64,000 bases of DNA from Streptomyces xiamenensis (lineage in GTDB: Bacteria > Actinomycetota > Actinomycetes > Streptomycetales > Streptomycetaceae): assembly GCF_000993785.3 (NCBI RefSeq), contig NZ_CP009922.3:248001-312000 (forward strand). The letters are read 5' to 3'. The translations under genes were made by a program, and so were the position numbers. Under the pieces are notes generated by a model. That model was not told the DNA's origin, did not search any database, and saw only the letters and a program-made list of their open reading frames with translations. Positions 35,172-43,534 of the stretch are shown piece after piece; positions within the stretch are counted from its first letter, which is position 1; every line of letters starts with the position of its first letter.

Positions 35172-35610
35172 CGCGGAACAACTCCTTCACCGCCGAGACT
35201 CGGGGCGGGAGACGCTGTTCGATGCGGCGGCCGTAGCGGCAGCCGGCGACGAGCCCGGGGGCACAGGGGCATCGGCGCTGAGGACGGTCATGACATCCTC
35301 GTCCCACAAGGTTCGACCTGGCTGCCGAGATGGGTGCGGATCAGCATGCGGACGCGAGCCGGGTCTCCACCAAGGAGCCGACAGAGGCCTGCTCCGTGGG
35401 GAAAGTGGCTGTGGAGGGCCGGCCCCGGAAAATGCGCCAGTCGGTCCAGCCTGCCTTGACGTACGGGTGGTCCGCACTTCCGCGTGCACCGCCCTGCGGC
35501 GACGACGCCGGCGCGGAGTGGGGCGGCGCCGGTGTGATGTTCTGTCGTCGCCGTTTCCCTCGGCAGGTGCCGCGCGGTGCGGCGCTTCATCGATCCGGAA
35601 GGACTGAGTC
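35172..35610. other. Intergenic stretch without supported gene
   Basis: About 440 bases between the HxlR gene and the SDR. A minus-strand frame of some 34 codons near 35187-35291 has coding-like bias, but neither family nor ribosome site is recognisable. No hairpin stood out. Confidence 0.4.
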
Positions 35611-36384
35611 GTGCCGGACTCCATCAGCCGCGGAGCACTCGTCACCGGGGCCTCGCGTGGCATCGGACGTGCCGCCGCCGTCGCCCTGGCCGCCGCGGGG
35701 CACCGCGTCGCCGTCCACTACGGGCGTCACCGCGAGGACGCGGACCGGACGCTCGCCCTGCTCGCCGGGGAGGGACACACGGTCGTGGGCGGTGATCTCT
35801 CCGACCCGTCCACCGCGCGCCGCGTCGTCGAGGAGGCGGCGCGGGCGCTGGGCGGCCTGGAGGTCCTGGTGAACAACGCGGCGGTGGCCCCGCAGCCGGA
35901 GAACCGGCACCGGATCGGCGACGTGGACTGGGAGATGTGGCTCGGTTCCTGGAACGCGATGATCGGCACGAACCTGCTGGGCGCGGTCAACGTCACCTGG
36001 GCCTTCGCCGATCAGCTGATCGGCCGCGGGGCACCGGGGAGCATCGTCAACGTGGGGTCCCGCGGCGCCTTTCGCGGCGAGCCCGACCATCCGGCGTACG
36101 GGGCGAGCAAGGCCGCCCTGCATGCCTTCGGGCAGTCCGCCGCCGTCGCCCTGGCGCCCCACCGGATCGCTGTGACGTCGGTGGCGCCCGGGTTTGTCGC
36201 CACCGAACGGCAGCAGGCGAAGCTCTCCGGTCCCGAGGGGGACGCGCTGCGGGCGCAGAGCCCGTTCGGCAGGGTGGCGTCGGCGGAGGAGATCGCCGAC
36301 GCGATCGTGTACCTGGCCTCACCGGGGGCCGCCTGGTCCTCCGGCGCCGTGCTGGACCTGAACGGGGCGTCCTACCTGCGGTGA
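35611..36384 (+). CDS. Short-chain dehydrogenase/reductase (SDR)
   Basis: A 257-residue classical SDR: GALVTGASRGIGRAAAVAL at 8-26 (cofactor loop), LVNNAAVAP at about 87-95, Ser in IVNVGSRGAFRG, catalytic YGASK at about 168-172, and a C-terminal VLDLNGASYL. The Arg after the second strand (HYGRH) suggests NADP(H) preference. GTG 35611 is taken as start because the Rossmann strand begins seven residues later. Substrate unknown. Confidence 0.92.
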   Translation: MPDSISRGALVTGASRGIGRAAAVALAAAGHRVAVHYGRHREDADRTLALLAGEGHTVVGGDLSDPSTARRVVEEAARALGGLEVLVNNAAVAPQPENRHRIGDVDWEMWLGSWNAMIGTNLLGAVNVTWAFADQLIGRGAPGSIVNVGSRGAFRGEPDHPAYGASKAALHAFGQSAAVALAPHRIAVTSVAPGFVATERQQAKLSGPEGDALRAQSPFGRVASAEEIADAIVYLASPGAAWSSGAVLDLNGASYLR

Positions 36385-36707
36385 ACGGCGGGGAGACCGC
36401 CGTCGTGGCGGATGCCTTCCGCACTCCGGTCAGCGCGGCGACATTCGCCGACATCGCGATCGGCCCCAGGGGACCGCCGACCCGGATCGAAGCCGATCAC
36501 GGACCAGTAGTCATCTGTACGTGCCCCCGCGCGAGCGTGGGTGGTCCGTGACCGGCATGGGCTGGCGCCGGCAGTCCGTCACACGCGGGCGAGCACGATG
36601 ATGCCCAGGAATGCCGCCGCCCGCGCCACACATGGGTGTGCATGACGATGGCCCCGACCACCACGGTCGGGGCCATCGTCGTTCCTCCGACCCGGCACAA
36701 TCAGCCT
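36385..36707. other. Intergenic region with terminator
   Basis: After the SDR a frame of about 50 codons (NGGETAVVADAFRTPVSAAT, GPPTRIEADHGPVVICT) keeps some coding bias but has no recognised family. A strong terminator lies at 36644-36680. Confidence 0.4.
36644..36680. terminator. Perfect 16-bp hairpin, bidirectional terminator
   Basis: GACGATGGCCCCGACC (36644-36659), loop ACCAC, and GGTCGGGGCCATCGTC (36665-36680) form a 16-bp perfect stem. It follows the SDR and precedes a small membrane-protein gene. Confidence 0.75.
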
Positions 36708-36872
36708 GTGAACCCCGCCGACATCGTCACCGACGCGCAGTGGACCCTGGTCCTGCTGTTCATCGCCGCGCCCCTGCTCGTCCTCGCCATGCTCCTGGCC
36801 GCGCCGTTCGCCATCGGCGGGATCGCCGGCCTCCTGCGACGGCGCCGCGCCGCACGGTCCGGCAGGCTTTAG
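36708..36872 (+). CDS. Small single-pass membrane protein
   Basis: A 54-residue frame from GTG 36708. Residues 11-40 form one long hydrophobic segment (WTLVLLFIAAPLLVLAMLLA and on), followed by a basic tail (RRRRAARSGR), giving an inside-facing C-terminus. No family is recognised. GC3 bias and gene-like composition favour expression. The stretch 36873-37188 after it contains no gene, only a short palindrome TTGATGCATCAA at 36894. Confidence 0.5.
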   Translation: MNPADIVTDAQWTLVLLFIAAPLLVLAMLLAAPFAIGGIAGLLRRRRAARSGRL

Positions 36873-37188
36873 CCGGGAGCCACGGTTCTCCCCTTGATGC
36901 ATCAACCCGGCAGCATCACCGGGTGACTGTCGCAGAGCTCACACGCCAACCCGACGGCCGGGTTCAGCCCGAAGGACGTGGCCCGTGGCGGCGCCTCCGC
37001 GAGCCACGATGGCAGCGTCGAGCCGGGCCACCACCCTTCATCACCGGACCCGCACCCCCGGAGGCAGCAAGCGGGGATGCCACACCTTGATGTGATCCCG
37101 CGTCACACATCCGTCACGCATGCGCTCAGCGCACCGCGGACACGCGGCTACGCCCCTGCCACCGACGGTGACCCAGGTCCACGCTCCC

Positions 37189-37812
37189 TCAACCTCTCCC
37201 CCGTCCCTCGGGCGCCAGGGCCCGTTCCCACAGATCCACCACCGACCGCGCCCGCTCCGCCATCGGCCGGTCGTCAGCGGGGGCGAGCACCGCACCGTGC
37301 ACCTGGGCCTCGATGCCCTGCACCGCCAGCAGCGCCGTGAACTCCGGTGCGTCCCCGCCGGCTCCCAGCCGGCGCACCTGGGCGGCCAGCCCGGCCGCTG
37401 CCCGCTGCTCGAAGTCCCGCAGCTCCGCCACGGTTTCAGCGGTACGGGGCGTCTGATCGAACAACAGCCGGTGCAGCGCCGGCCGTTCGGTGTGCAGTGC
37501 CACCACTCCGCCCACCAGTTCCTCCAGCAGCGCCCGCAACGGCAGCCGCCGGGCGGTCGCCGCCGCCAGCAACCCGTCCAGTTCGGTGGCCGCGGCGCGC
37601 AGGTGCTCCCGGGCGAGCGCGGTCAGCAGCCCGTCCTTGTTGGGGAAGTACTGGTACAGCGAACCGATGGACACCCCGGCCCGCTCGGCGACCTTGTTGG
37701 TGGTCGTCGCGGCATAGTCGTACCGCTGGAAAAGCTGAGCCGCCGCCTCCAGAATCACTTCGACGGTCTCCCGGGACCGCTGCTGACGTGGGCTTTTACG
37801 GGGCTGGACCAT
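37189..37812 (-). CDS. TetR family transcriptional regulator
   Basis: A 207-residue TetR protein: SRETVEVILEAAAQLFQRYD, then ATTTNKVAERAGVSIGSLYQ YFPNKDGL is the HTH with the standard SxGSLYxYFPxK motif at about 50-60. The C-terminal helices form a ligand-binding domain. ATG 37812 is divergent from a CPBP protease gene with about 43 bases between starts, so it probably regulates that gene and itself. Confidence 0.92.
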   Translation of the reverse strand: MVQPRKSPRQQRSRETVEVILEAAAQLFQRYDYAATTTNKVAERAGVSIGSLYQYFPNKDGLLTALAREHLRAAATELDGLLAAATARRLPLRALLEELVGGVVALHTERPALHRLLFDQTPRTAETVAELRDFEQRAAAGLAAQVRRLGAGGDAPEFTALLAVQGIEAQVHGAVLAPADDRPMAERARSVVDLWERALAPEGRGRG

Positions 37813-37855
37813 GGGGCTCCCATGCGAGTACCAAAAACTGAGGATCGCTCACATC

Positions 37856-38650
37856 ATGGAGGGGCGGGCCCGCCCACCTCACCGCCCCCTCCGCGAAAGA
37901 CCCTGCCCCGTGCTCTCCGATCTGCTCGCCTATGCCCTCCGGATCCTGCCGGGTCTTGGCCTGTTGGCCTTCTGCTACCTGCTGACCCGCCCCCTGGGCG
38001 ACCCGCTGCCCCGGATCGCGGTCCTGATCCTCGGCTTCGTCCTCGTCCGGGACGCCATGACCCCGGCCGGGCTGTGGCACATCGGCACCGCCGGGGCCGT
38101 CCCCTGGCTGCGGTTCACCCCCGACCCGGCGCTGCTCGTGGTGTGCGGCACCCTGACGCTCGCCACCACCGCGCTGATCCTGCGCACCGACCACCGCCTG
38201 GCGGCGCTGGTCCCCTGGGGCCGGGCGGACCTCCGCACCCTGGGCTGGGGCCTCGGCGGCGGGCTGTTGGCCGCTGCCCCGGTGCTGGCCCTGGCCGCGG
38301 CCCGGCCGCTGGAAGAACGCGGTGGATCGGTTGCCCTGTCCCTGCTGCCCGCCCTGGCGTTCTTCGCGCTGGCGGGCAACCTCGCCGAGGAGGTGCTGTT
38401 CCGCGGCCTGCTCCAGACCCGTCTGGAAGCCGTGACCGGCCACACCCGCGCCACGCTCCTGTCGGCCGCGCTCTTCGCCGCCTGCCACATCTTCCTCGCC
38501 TCGACGGTGACCGACGTGGGCTGGCCCCTGCTGGCCTTCACCCTGTACGAGGGCCTGATCTGCGCCCACTTGCGCAACCACCACGGTGTCCTCGCCGCCG
38601 CCCTGGCCCACGCCCTGGCGATCTTCCTCCTGAGCAGCGCGCTGCTGTGA
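37856..38650 (+). CDS. CPBP family intramembrane metalloprotease
   Basis: A 264-residue polytopic membrane protein with about seven helices. The catalytic signature of CPBP (Abi/Rce1-like) proteases is present: NLAEEVLFRGLLQTRLEA at about 179-196 (EExxxR) and AALFAACHIFLAS (catalytic His), then HLRNHHGVLAAALAHALAIF. ATG 37856 has GAGGAT upstream; GTG 37910 (VLSDLLAYALRIL) is an alternative start just before the first helix. Roles include peptide pheromone or toxin processing and immunity. Next to a divergent TetR. Confidence 0.88.
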   Translation: MEGRARPPHRPLRERPCPVLSDLLAYALRILPGLGLLAFCYLLTRPLGDPLPRIAVLILGFVLVRDAMTPAGLWHIGTAGAVPWLRFTPDPALLVVCGTLTLATTALILRTDHRLAALVPWGRADLRTLGWGLGGGLLAAAPVLALAAARPLEERGGSVALSLLPALAFFALAGNLAEEVLFRGLLQTRLEAVTGHTRATLLSAALFAACHIFLASTVTDVGWPLLAFTLYEGLICAHLRNHHGVLAAALAHALAIFLLSSALL

Positions 38651-38737
38651 TCCGGCAGACAACGGGAGACGTTCGGCCGAAGGCGCCTTGGCCCGGCAGC
38701 CACCGGGGCCGCGAGATTCCGTGGTGGCCGGCCGAGG

Positions 38738-39064
38738 TCAGTCACCGTCCAGGTCGTCGAGCAGATGGACGGCGGCCTGCATGTAGCCGCTGATCCAGCG
38801 GTCGTGGATGCGTTTGATCGGGAGCGGGGCCAGGGCGAGGTGACGCTCCCGGCCCGATTTGCGGCCGGTGACCAGTTCCGCCCGCTCCAGCACGCGCAGG
38901 TGCTGGAGCACCGTGGTGCGGTCGAGCTCGGGGAACAGCGCGCACAGCGATCCCGTGGTGTGGGTGGAGGCCTTCAGCGCGTCGAGCATCCGCCGGCGCA
39001 CCGGTGAGGACAGCGCCTTGAACACGCGGTCATCGTCGGAGGCGTTGTCGATCGACCCTGTCAT
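38738..39064 (-). CDS. ArsR family transcriptional regulator
   Basis: A 108-residue winged-helix repressor: DDRVFKALSSPVRRRMLDAL at about 11-30 and LDRTTVLQHLRVLERAELVT (recognition helix) at about 48-67, then the wing GRKSGRERHLALAPL. No CxC metal site is seen, so the signal is probably not a metal. Divergent from an SRPBCC gene with only 16 bases between start codons; both ATGs lie in a shared palindrome (39062-39083), which is surely the operator. This ArsR/SRPBCC pair is common in actinobacteria. Confidence 0.93.
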   Translation of the reverse strand: MTGSIDNASDDDRVFKALSSPVRRRMLDALKASTHTTGSLCALFPELDRTTVLQHLRVLERAELVTGRKSGRERHLALAPLPIKRIHDRWISGYMQAAVHLLDDLDGD

Positions 39065-39083
39065 GTTGTAAAAATACAACATG
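39062..39083. promoter_or_regulatory. Palindromic operator overlapping both divergent start codons
   Basis: CATGTTGTA-AAAA-TACAACATG: nine-base perfect arms around an AAAA core. The outer CAT and ATG are the start codons of the ArsR gene (39064) and the SRPBCC gene (39081). Transcripts must begin at or very near the start codons, or inside the opposite coding region. Confidence 0.85.
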
Positions 39084-39554
39084 ACGAACGAACCGGTTGC
39101 CGAGCTGTCCTTCACCGTCTCCGGACGGGTCGCGCGTCCGTGTGCGGAGGCGTACGAGGCCGTAGCGGATCCGGAGCAGCTCTCGCGATACTTCACCACG
39201 GGCGGGGCGAAGGGCCGCCTGGAAGCAGGTGCGCAGGTCGAGTGGGACTTCGCCGATTTCCCCGGCGCCTTCCCCGTCACGGTCATCGAGGCCGACCCTC
39301 CCCACCGCCTCGTCATCGAATGGGGTGCCGAGGCGTCCGTGAGCAAGAGCGGCACCACCCGCGTCACCTTCGAGTTCGAGCCCATCGACGGCGGCTCCCG
39401 GACGCTGGTGACGATCACCGAGACCTCCTGGCTGGCCACCCCGGACGGCGCCAAGGCCGCGTTCGGCAACTGCGAGGGGTGGACGGGCATGCTCGCCGCG
39501 CTGAAAGTCTGGCTGGAGCACGGCATCAACCTGCGCGAGGGCTTCTACCGGTGA
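39081..39554 (+). CDS. SRPBCC (AHSA1-like) domain protein
   Basis: A 157-residue START/Bet v1-fold protein: FTVSGRVARPCAEAYEAVAD at about 11-30, LSRYFTTGGAKGRLEAG, VTVIEADPPHRLVIEWG, and a C-terminal helix with CEGWTGMLAALKVWLEHG. It should bind a hydrophobic ligand. Controlled by the divergent ArsR repressor. The next gene starts within its stop codon (GTGA), showing translational coupling with a DUF899 protein. Confidence 0.92.
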   Translation: MTNEPVAELSFTVSGRVARPCAEAYEAVADPEQLSRYFTTGGAKGRLEAGAQVEWDFADFPGAFPVTVIEADPPHRLVIEWGAEASVSKSGTTRVTFEFEPIDGGSRTLVTITETSWLATPDGAKAAFGNCEGWTGMLAALKVWLEHGINLREGFYR

Positions 39555-40312
39555 GCGCGCGGCAGAACCGGCCCGCGATCGTCGACCGCGCCACCTGGAA
39601 CGACGCCAGGGGTGTCCTGTTGCAGCAGGAGAAAGCGCTGACCCGGATGAAGGACGCGATCAGCGCGGGCCGTCGCCGGATGCCGATGGTCGAGGTGCGT
39701 CCGGACTACGCCTTCGACGGGCCCGAGGGCACCGTCACGCTGCTCGATCTCTTCGAGGGGCGCCAGCAGCTCATCGTGCAGCACTTCATGTTCGCGCCCG
39801 AGTGGCGGGAAGGATGTGACGGCTGCTCGATGATGGCCGAGCACATCGGGCCGCTGTCCCACCTTCACGCCCGCCGCACCTCGTTCGCACTCACCTCCCG
39901 CGCGCCCCTGCCACGCCTACGGGCCTTCCGCGACCGCATGGGGTGGGACCTGCCCTGGTACTCGACCATCGGCGACCGGTTCAACACCGACTTCGGAGCG
40001 ACCGTCGAGGGTGAGGAGCGCCAGGCGATCAGTGTGTTCCTCACCGAAGGGGAACGCGTCTTCCACACCTGGTCCACCCAGGCCCGCGGGGAAGAGCCCT
40101 TCATGCTGGTGTTCGACCTCCTGGACCTCACCCCCTTCGGACGGCAGGAGGACTGGGAGAACTCGCCGGCAGGCACGCCCCAGGAACCCGCCTACTCCTG
40201 GATGCGGCTGAGCGACAGCTACACCGGCACCGAGCGCTCGTGCTCGTGTCCGAGCGGATCGGACGGCACTTGCGCCCCCTACCAGATCAGCCCGGGGGTT
40301 CCTCCAGGGTGA
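39551..40312 (+). CDS. DUF899 thioredoxin-like family protein
   Basis: A 253-residue DUF899 protein (thioredoxin-like fold). Conserved pieces: PAIVDRATWNDARGVLLQQE at about 9-28, LLDLFEGRQQLIVQHFMFAP, EWREGCDGCSMMAEHIGPL with a CxxC pair, LTSRAPLPRLRAFRDRMGW and the end WMRLSDSYTG. GTG 39551 overlaps the SRPBCC stop. A C-terminal Cys-rich tail (SCSCPSGSDGTC) is unusual. The 3' end overlaps the convergent ATPase gene by 26 bases. Function unproven; thiol chemistry is likely. Confidence 0.88.
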   Translation: MSARQNRPAIVDRATWNDARGVLLQQEKALTRMKDAISAGRRRMPMVEVRPDYAFDGPEGTVTLLDLFEGRQQLIVQHFMFAPEWREGCDGCSMMAEHIGPLSHLHARRTSFALTSRAPLPRLRAFRDRMGWDLPWYSTIGDRFNTDFGATVEGEERQAISVFLTEGERVFHTWSTQARGEEPFMLVFDLLDLTPFGRQEDWENSPAGTPQEPAYSWMRLSDSYTGTERSCSCPSGSDGTCAPYQISPGVPPG

Positions 40313-41564
40313 GGGTGGCGTTGTCGCTGTCGTAGTCGTACAGCTCCGCGTAGCGGCCCCAGTCGATGGCGATGCCGAGTTGGGTCCGGGCCTCCTCGGG
40401 GGTGAAGCCGCGGTGCAGGAGGTCCAGGAAGAAGTCCTCGCGCAGCGTGTGGCCGGGGGCGGTACGCAGGGCCTGGGCGATCGCGCGGACGAGCGGGGCA
40501 CGTTCCAGGGCGTGGCGGGAGAAGAGTTCCTTGCCGCGCAGGATGCCGGCCGCCGTGAATTCGTGGCCGGCGGAGGTGAGTTCGATCCGGGCGTGGGCCG
40601 TGCGGGCGAGGCCGAGCAGGACGGCCGCGTCCACCAGGGGCAGCAGGTCGTCGATTTCGAAGGTGAGGGCCTCGGCGATCTCGGCGAGGCCGTCCTCGCC
40701 GCCGCGCGCGGCGAGGATCTCCAGCAGGCCCGCCATGCCGCCGACCGAGGCGCGTGGCAGCGGACTGCTGATGGGGGTCGGGACCGGTGGCGGGGTGGCG
40801 GCGGGTTCACCGCGGCCGGTGAGGACGTCGTACACCGCGTCCACCAGGTCCTCGAAGCGCGCGCCGTGCCGGTCGCGGGGGCGGGCCAGTTCCACGGTGA
40901 ATTCGGCGCGGATGCGCCCAGGGTTGTCGGAGAGCACCAGCACCCGGTCGGCGAGCAGCACCGCTTCCTCGATGTTGTGGGTGACGAGCAGGATCGCCTT
41001 CACCGGCGCGGTGTGGCCCTCCCACAGCGACAGGAGTTCGGAGCGGAGGTTCTCGGCGGTGAGGACGTCGAGGGCCGAGAAGGGTTCGTCCATCAACAGC
41101 GCGTCCGGTTCGACCACCAGCGCCCGGGCGAAGCCGACGCGCTGGCGCATGCCGCCGGACAGTTCGCGCGGGTAGGCGCCCTCGAAGCCGTCCAGGCCGA
41201 TCATGTCGATGGCCTCCAGCGCCCGTCGGCGGCGTTCTGCGGGCGCCACGCCCCGGGCCTGAAGACCGAGTTCGACGTTCTGCCGCACCGTCAGCCACGG
41301 CAGCAGCGCGAAGGACTGGAACACCATCGCCACGCTCCCGCGCCGGTGGACCGTTCCCGAGGACGGGGTGATCAGTCCGGCCGCGCAGCGCAGCAGGGTT
41401 GACTTGCCGGAGCCCGATTTGCCGAGCAGCGCCACGATCTCGCCGTCCGCGAGCCGGAAGCTGACCCCGTCGAGCACCGGGACGGCGCGACCGCCGGGAG
41501 TGATGAAGGTCTGGGTGACGGAGTCCGCGGTCAGGATCGCGGCGGGCTCGTCCGCGTGGCGCAT
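40287..41564 (-). CDS. ABC ATPase with C-terminal AAA-associated domain (NitT/TauT type)
   Basis: A 425-residue fusion. The ATPase domain (about 1-260) has Walker A LLGKSGSGKST at about 48-58, signature LSGGMRQRV, Walker B ALLMDEPF and the switch His in VTHNIEEAV. The C-terminal region (about 300-410) is the AAA-associated domain that follows some nitrate/sulfonate/taurine-type ATPases (GLLEILAARGGEDGLAEIAE, HTLREDFFLDLLHRGFTPEE). Eleven bases after the fused permease gene. No solute-binding protein is encoded nearby. Confidence 0.92.
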   Translation of the reverse strand: MRHADEPAAILTADSVTQTFITPGGRAVPVLDGVSFRLADGEIVALLGKSGSGKSTLLRCAAGLITPSSGTVHRRGSVAMVFQSFALLPWLTVRQNVELGLQARGVAPAERRRRALEAIDMIGLDGFEGAYPRELSGGMRQRVGFARALVVEPDALLMDEPFSALDVLTAENLRSELLSLWEGHTAPVKAILLVTHNIEEAVLLADRVLVLSDNPGRIRAEFTVELARPRDRHGARFEDLVDAVYDVLTGRGEPAATPPPVPTPISSPLPRASVGGMAGLLEILAARGGEDGLAEIAEALTFEIDDLLPLVDAAVLLGLARTAHARIELTSAGHEFTAAGILRGKELFSRHALERAPLVRAIAQALRTAPGHTLREDFFLDLLHRGFTPEEARTQLGIAIDWGRYAELYDYDSDNATLTLEEPPG

Positions 41565-41575
41565 GTCGGATGGCC

Positions 41576-43342
41576 TCACAGGCGGTAGCGGGTTTCGGCG
41601 AGTGCGTACAGCCTGCGCCACAGCAGACGGTTGACGGCGACGACGTACAGGGCCATCACGCTGATGCCGAGCAGGATCTTGGGGACCTCGCCGTTCGCGG
41701 TGGCCTCGGTGATGTACGCGCCGAGGCCGGTGGCGGTCAGCGTGTGGTCGCCGTATTGGACGACCTCGCCGACGATGGACGCGTTCCAGGCGCCGCCGGC
41801 GGCGGTGATGCCCCCGGTGACGTAGGCCGGGAAGACGGCCGGCAGCAGGAAGGTCCGCCAGCGCACCGCTCCCCGTACGCCCAGGCTCGCGGTCGCCTCC
41901 CGCAGATCGGCGGGGATGGCGGCGGCACCGGCGATGACGTTGAAGAGGATGTACCACTGGGCGCCCAGCGCCATCAGCAGGACGGCGCCGAGGTTGAGCG
42001 GGATGTGCCAGGTGAGGAAGACGGCGGCGGCGAACGGGAAGAGCAGGTTGGCGGGGAACGCCGCCAGCACCTGGATGACGGGCTGGGCGAAGCGGGTCAC
42101 GGGCGGGTTCAGGCCGATCCAGACGCCGATGGGGACCCAGACGAGGGTGGCCACGGCCACCAGGACCACGACCCGGGACAGGGTGAGCGCGCCCAGGCCC
42201 AGGGCGTGCCCGAGTTCGCCGAGCCCGACCGTGTCGTGCAGATAGGCGAGGGCCCGCCAGCCGGCGAGCGCCGCGAGCACGGCGGCGGCGCCGGGCAGCA
42301 GGACGCGCGGGCCGCCCCTGGTACGGGGTGCGGGCCCGGCGGCGGCGCGCGGGGTGCGGCCCAGCGGGCGGGTGGCGTGGTCCAGGGCGGTGGCGGCCGG
42401 GCGCAGCGGACGGGCCAGCAGGCCGGGGACGGCGGAGCGGCGCAGGATGTCGAGCACCAGGGAGCGGGAGGTGACGCGTTCGGCGGGCGGGACCTCGTCC
42501 ATCCGGAAGCGTTCCGACCACACCGTGAGCGGGCGCCAGAACAGGGCGTTGACGCCGATGACCAGGACCGCCGTCACGGCGATGGCGAGCCCGACCTGCC
42601 CCAGGTCGCCGGCGCGGATGGCGGTGGCGGCGTACGAGCCGAGGCCGGGCAGGGCGTAGCGGTGGCCCAGGACGGAGAGGGATTCGGAGGCGGCGAGGAA
42701 GAACCAGGCGCCGCCGAAGCTCATCATGCCGTTCCAGATCAGCGGGATCATGCCGCCGGGGACGTCCAGGCGCCAGAACCGCTGCCAGCGGGTGAGCCGC
42801 ATGAGCCGGGCCGCCGCGTCCAGGTCGGCGGGCTGGGAGACGAGGGAGGCGTAGAGGGCGAACGTCATGTTCCACGCCATGGCGGTGAAGATGGCGAAGA
42901 CGGCGGCGCACTCCAGGCCGAGGACGGAGCCGGGGAAGAGCCGCAGGAACGCGGTGCCGGTGATGGACAGGAAGCCGAGCACCGGGATGGACTGGAGGAT
43001 GTCCAGGACGGGGAGCATGACGCGTTCGGCCCGTCGGACCCGGGCGGCGACCGTGGCGTACACCAGGGTGAACAGCACGGACAGGACCAGGGCGGCGAAC
43101 ATCCGCAGCAGCGAGCGGGCCGCGTAGTACGGAAGATGGACGGGGTCGGTGGAGACGGTGCTGGGCGCGGTGTCCGGCAGGAACGGCGCGTCGAGGGCTG
43201 GGGCCAGCCGCAGCACTCCGTACAGCAGGCCCAGCAGCGCGGCGGCGACCAGCGCGTCCGTCCAGCGCAGCCCGGGGCGCCGCCAGACCCCGTGGGTGGG
43301 GAAGCCGCGTACCCGGCCGCTCCCGCCGCCGCCGTTCGCCAT
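41576..43342 (-). CDS. Fused double ABC permease (NitT/TauT type)
   Basis: A 588-residue membrane protein with two BPD permease domains. The first half (about 35-300) has the loop DAAARLMRLTRWQRFWRLDV with PGGMIPLIWNGMMS. The second half (about 340-580) has ADLREATASLGVRGAVRWRT and FPAYVTGGITAAGGAWNASI. These are normally two copies of one chain. Start ATG 43342 puts a basic N-terminal tail before the first helix. Operon with the AAA-associated ATPase. Substrate unknown. Confidence 0.9.
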   Translation of the reverse strand: MANGGGGSGRVRGFPTHGVWRRPGLRWTDALVAAALLGLLYGVLRLAPALDAPFLPDTAPSTVSTDPVHLPYYAARSLLRMFAALVLSVLFTLVYATVAARVRRAERVMLPVLDILQSIPVLGFLSITGTAFLRLFPGSVLGLECAAVFAIFTAMAWNMTFALYASLVSQPADLDAAARLMRLTRWQRFWRLDVPGGMIPLIWNGMMSFGGAWFFLAASESLSVLGHRYALPGLGSYAATAIRAGDLGQVGLAIAVTAVLVIGVNALFWRPLTVWSERFRMDEVPPAERVTSRSLVLDILRRSAVPGLLARPLRPAATALDHATRPLGRTPRAAAGPAPRTRGGPRVLLPGAAAVLAALAGWRALAYLHDTVGLGELGHALGLGALTLSRVVVLVAVATLVWVPIGVWIGLNPPVTRFAQPVIQVLAAFPANLLFPFAAAVFLTWHIPLNLGAVLLMALGAQWYILFNVIAGAAAIPADLREATASLGVRGAVRWRTFLLPAVFPAYVTGGITAAGGAWNASIVGEVVQYGDHTLTATGLGAYITEATANGEVPKILLGISVMALYVVAVNRLLWRRLYALAETRYRL

Positions 43343-43534
43343 CACACAGCACAGCATCGCCGGAGCCGCTGCCGGCACGGCGCAGCTCACCTCCCGTGGT
43401 GCGTCGCGGCGGGGCCCGGCTCTCTGCGTCCGGCCCGCGTGGCTCGACGCTCCTGGCCAGGCCGCCGGACCGGACGTGCCGCCCGGCTCCCCGGATCGCT
43501 CTGGAGAGCGGCCTGCCCATGTCTTCCGCCACGG

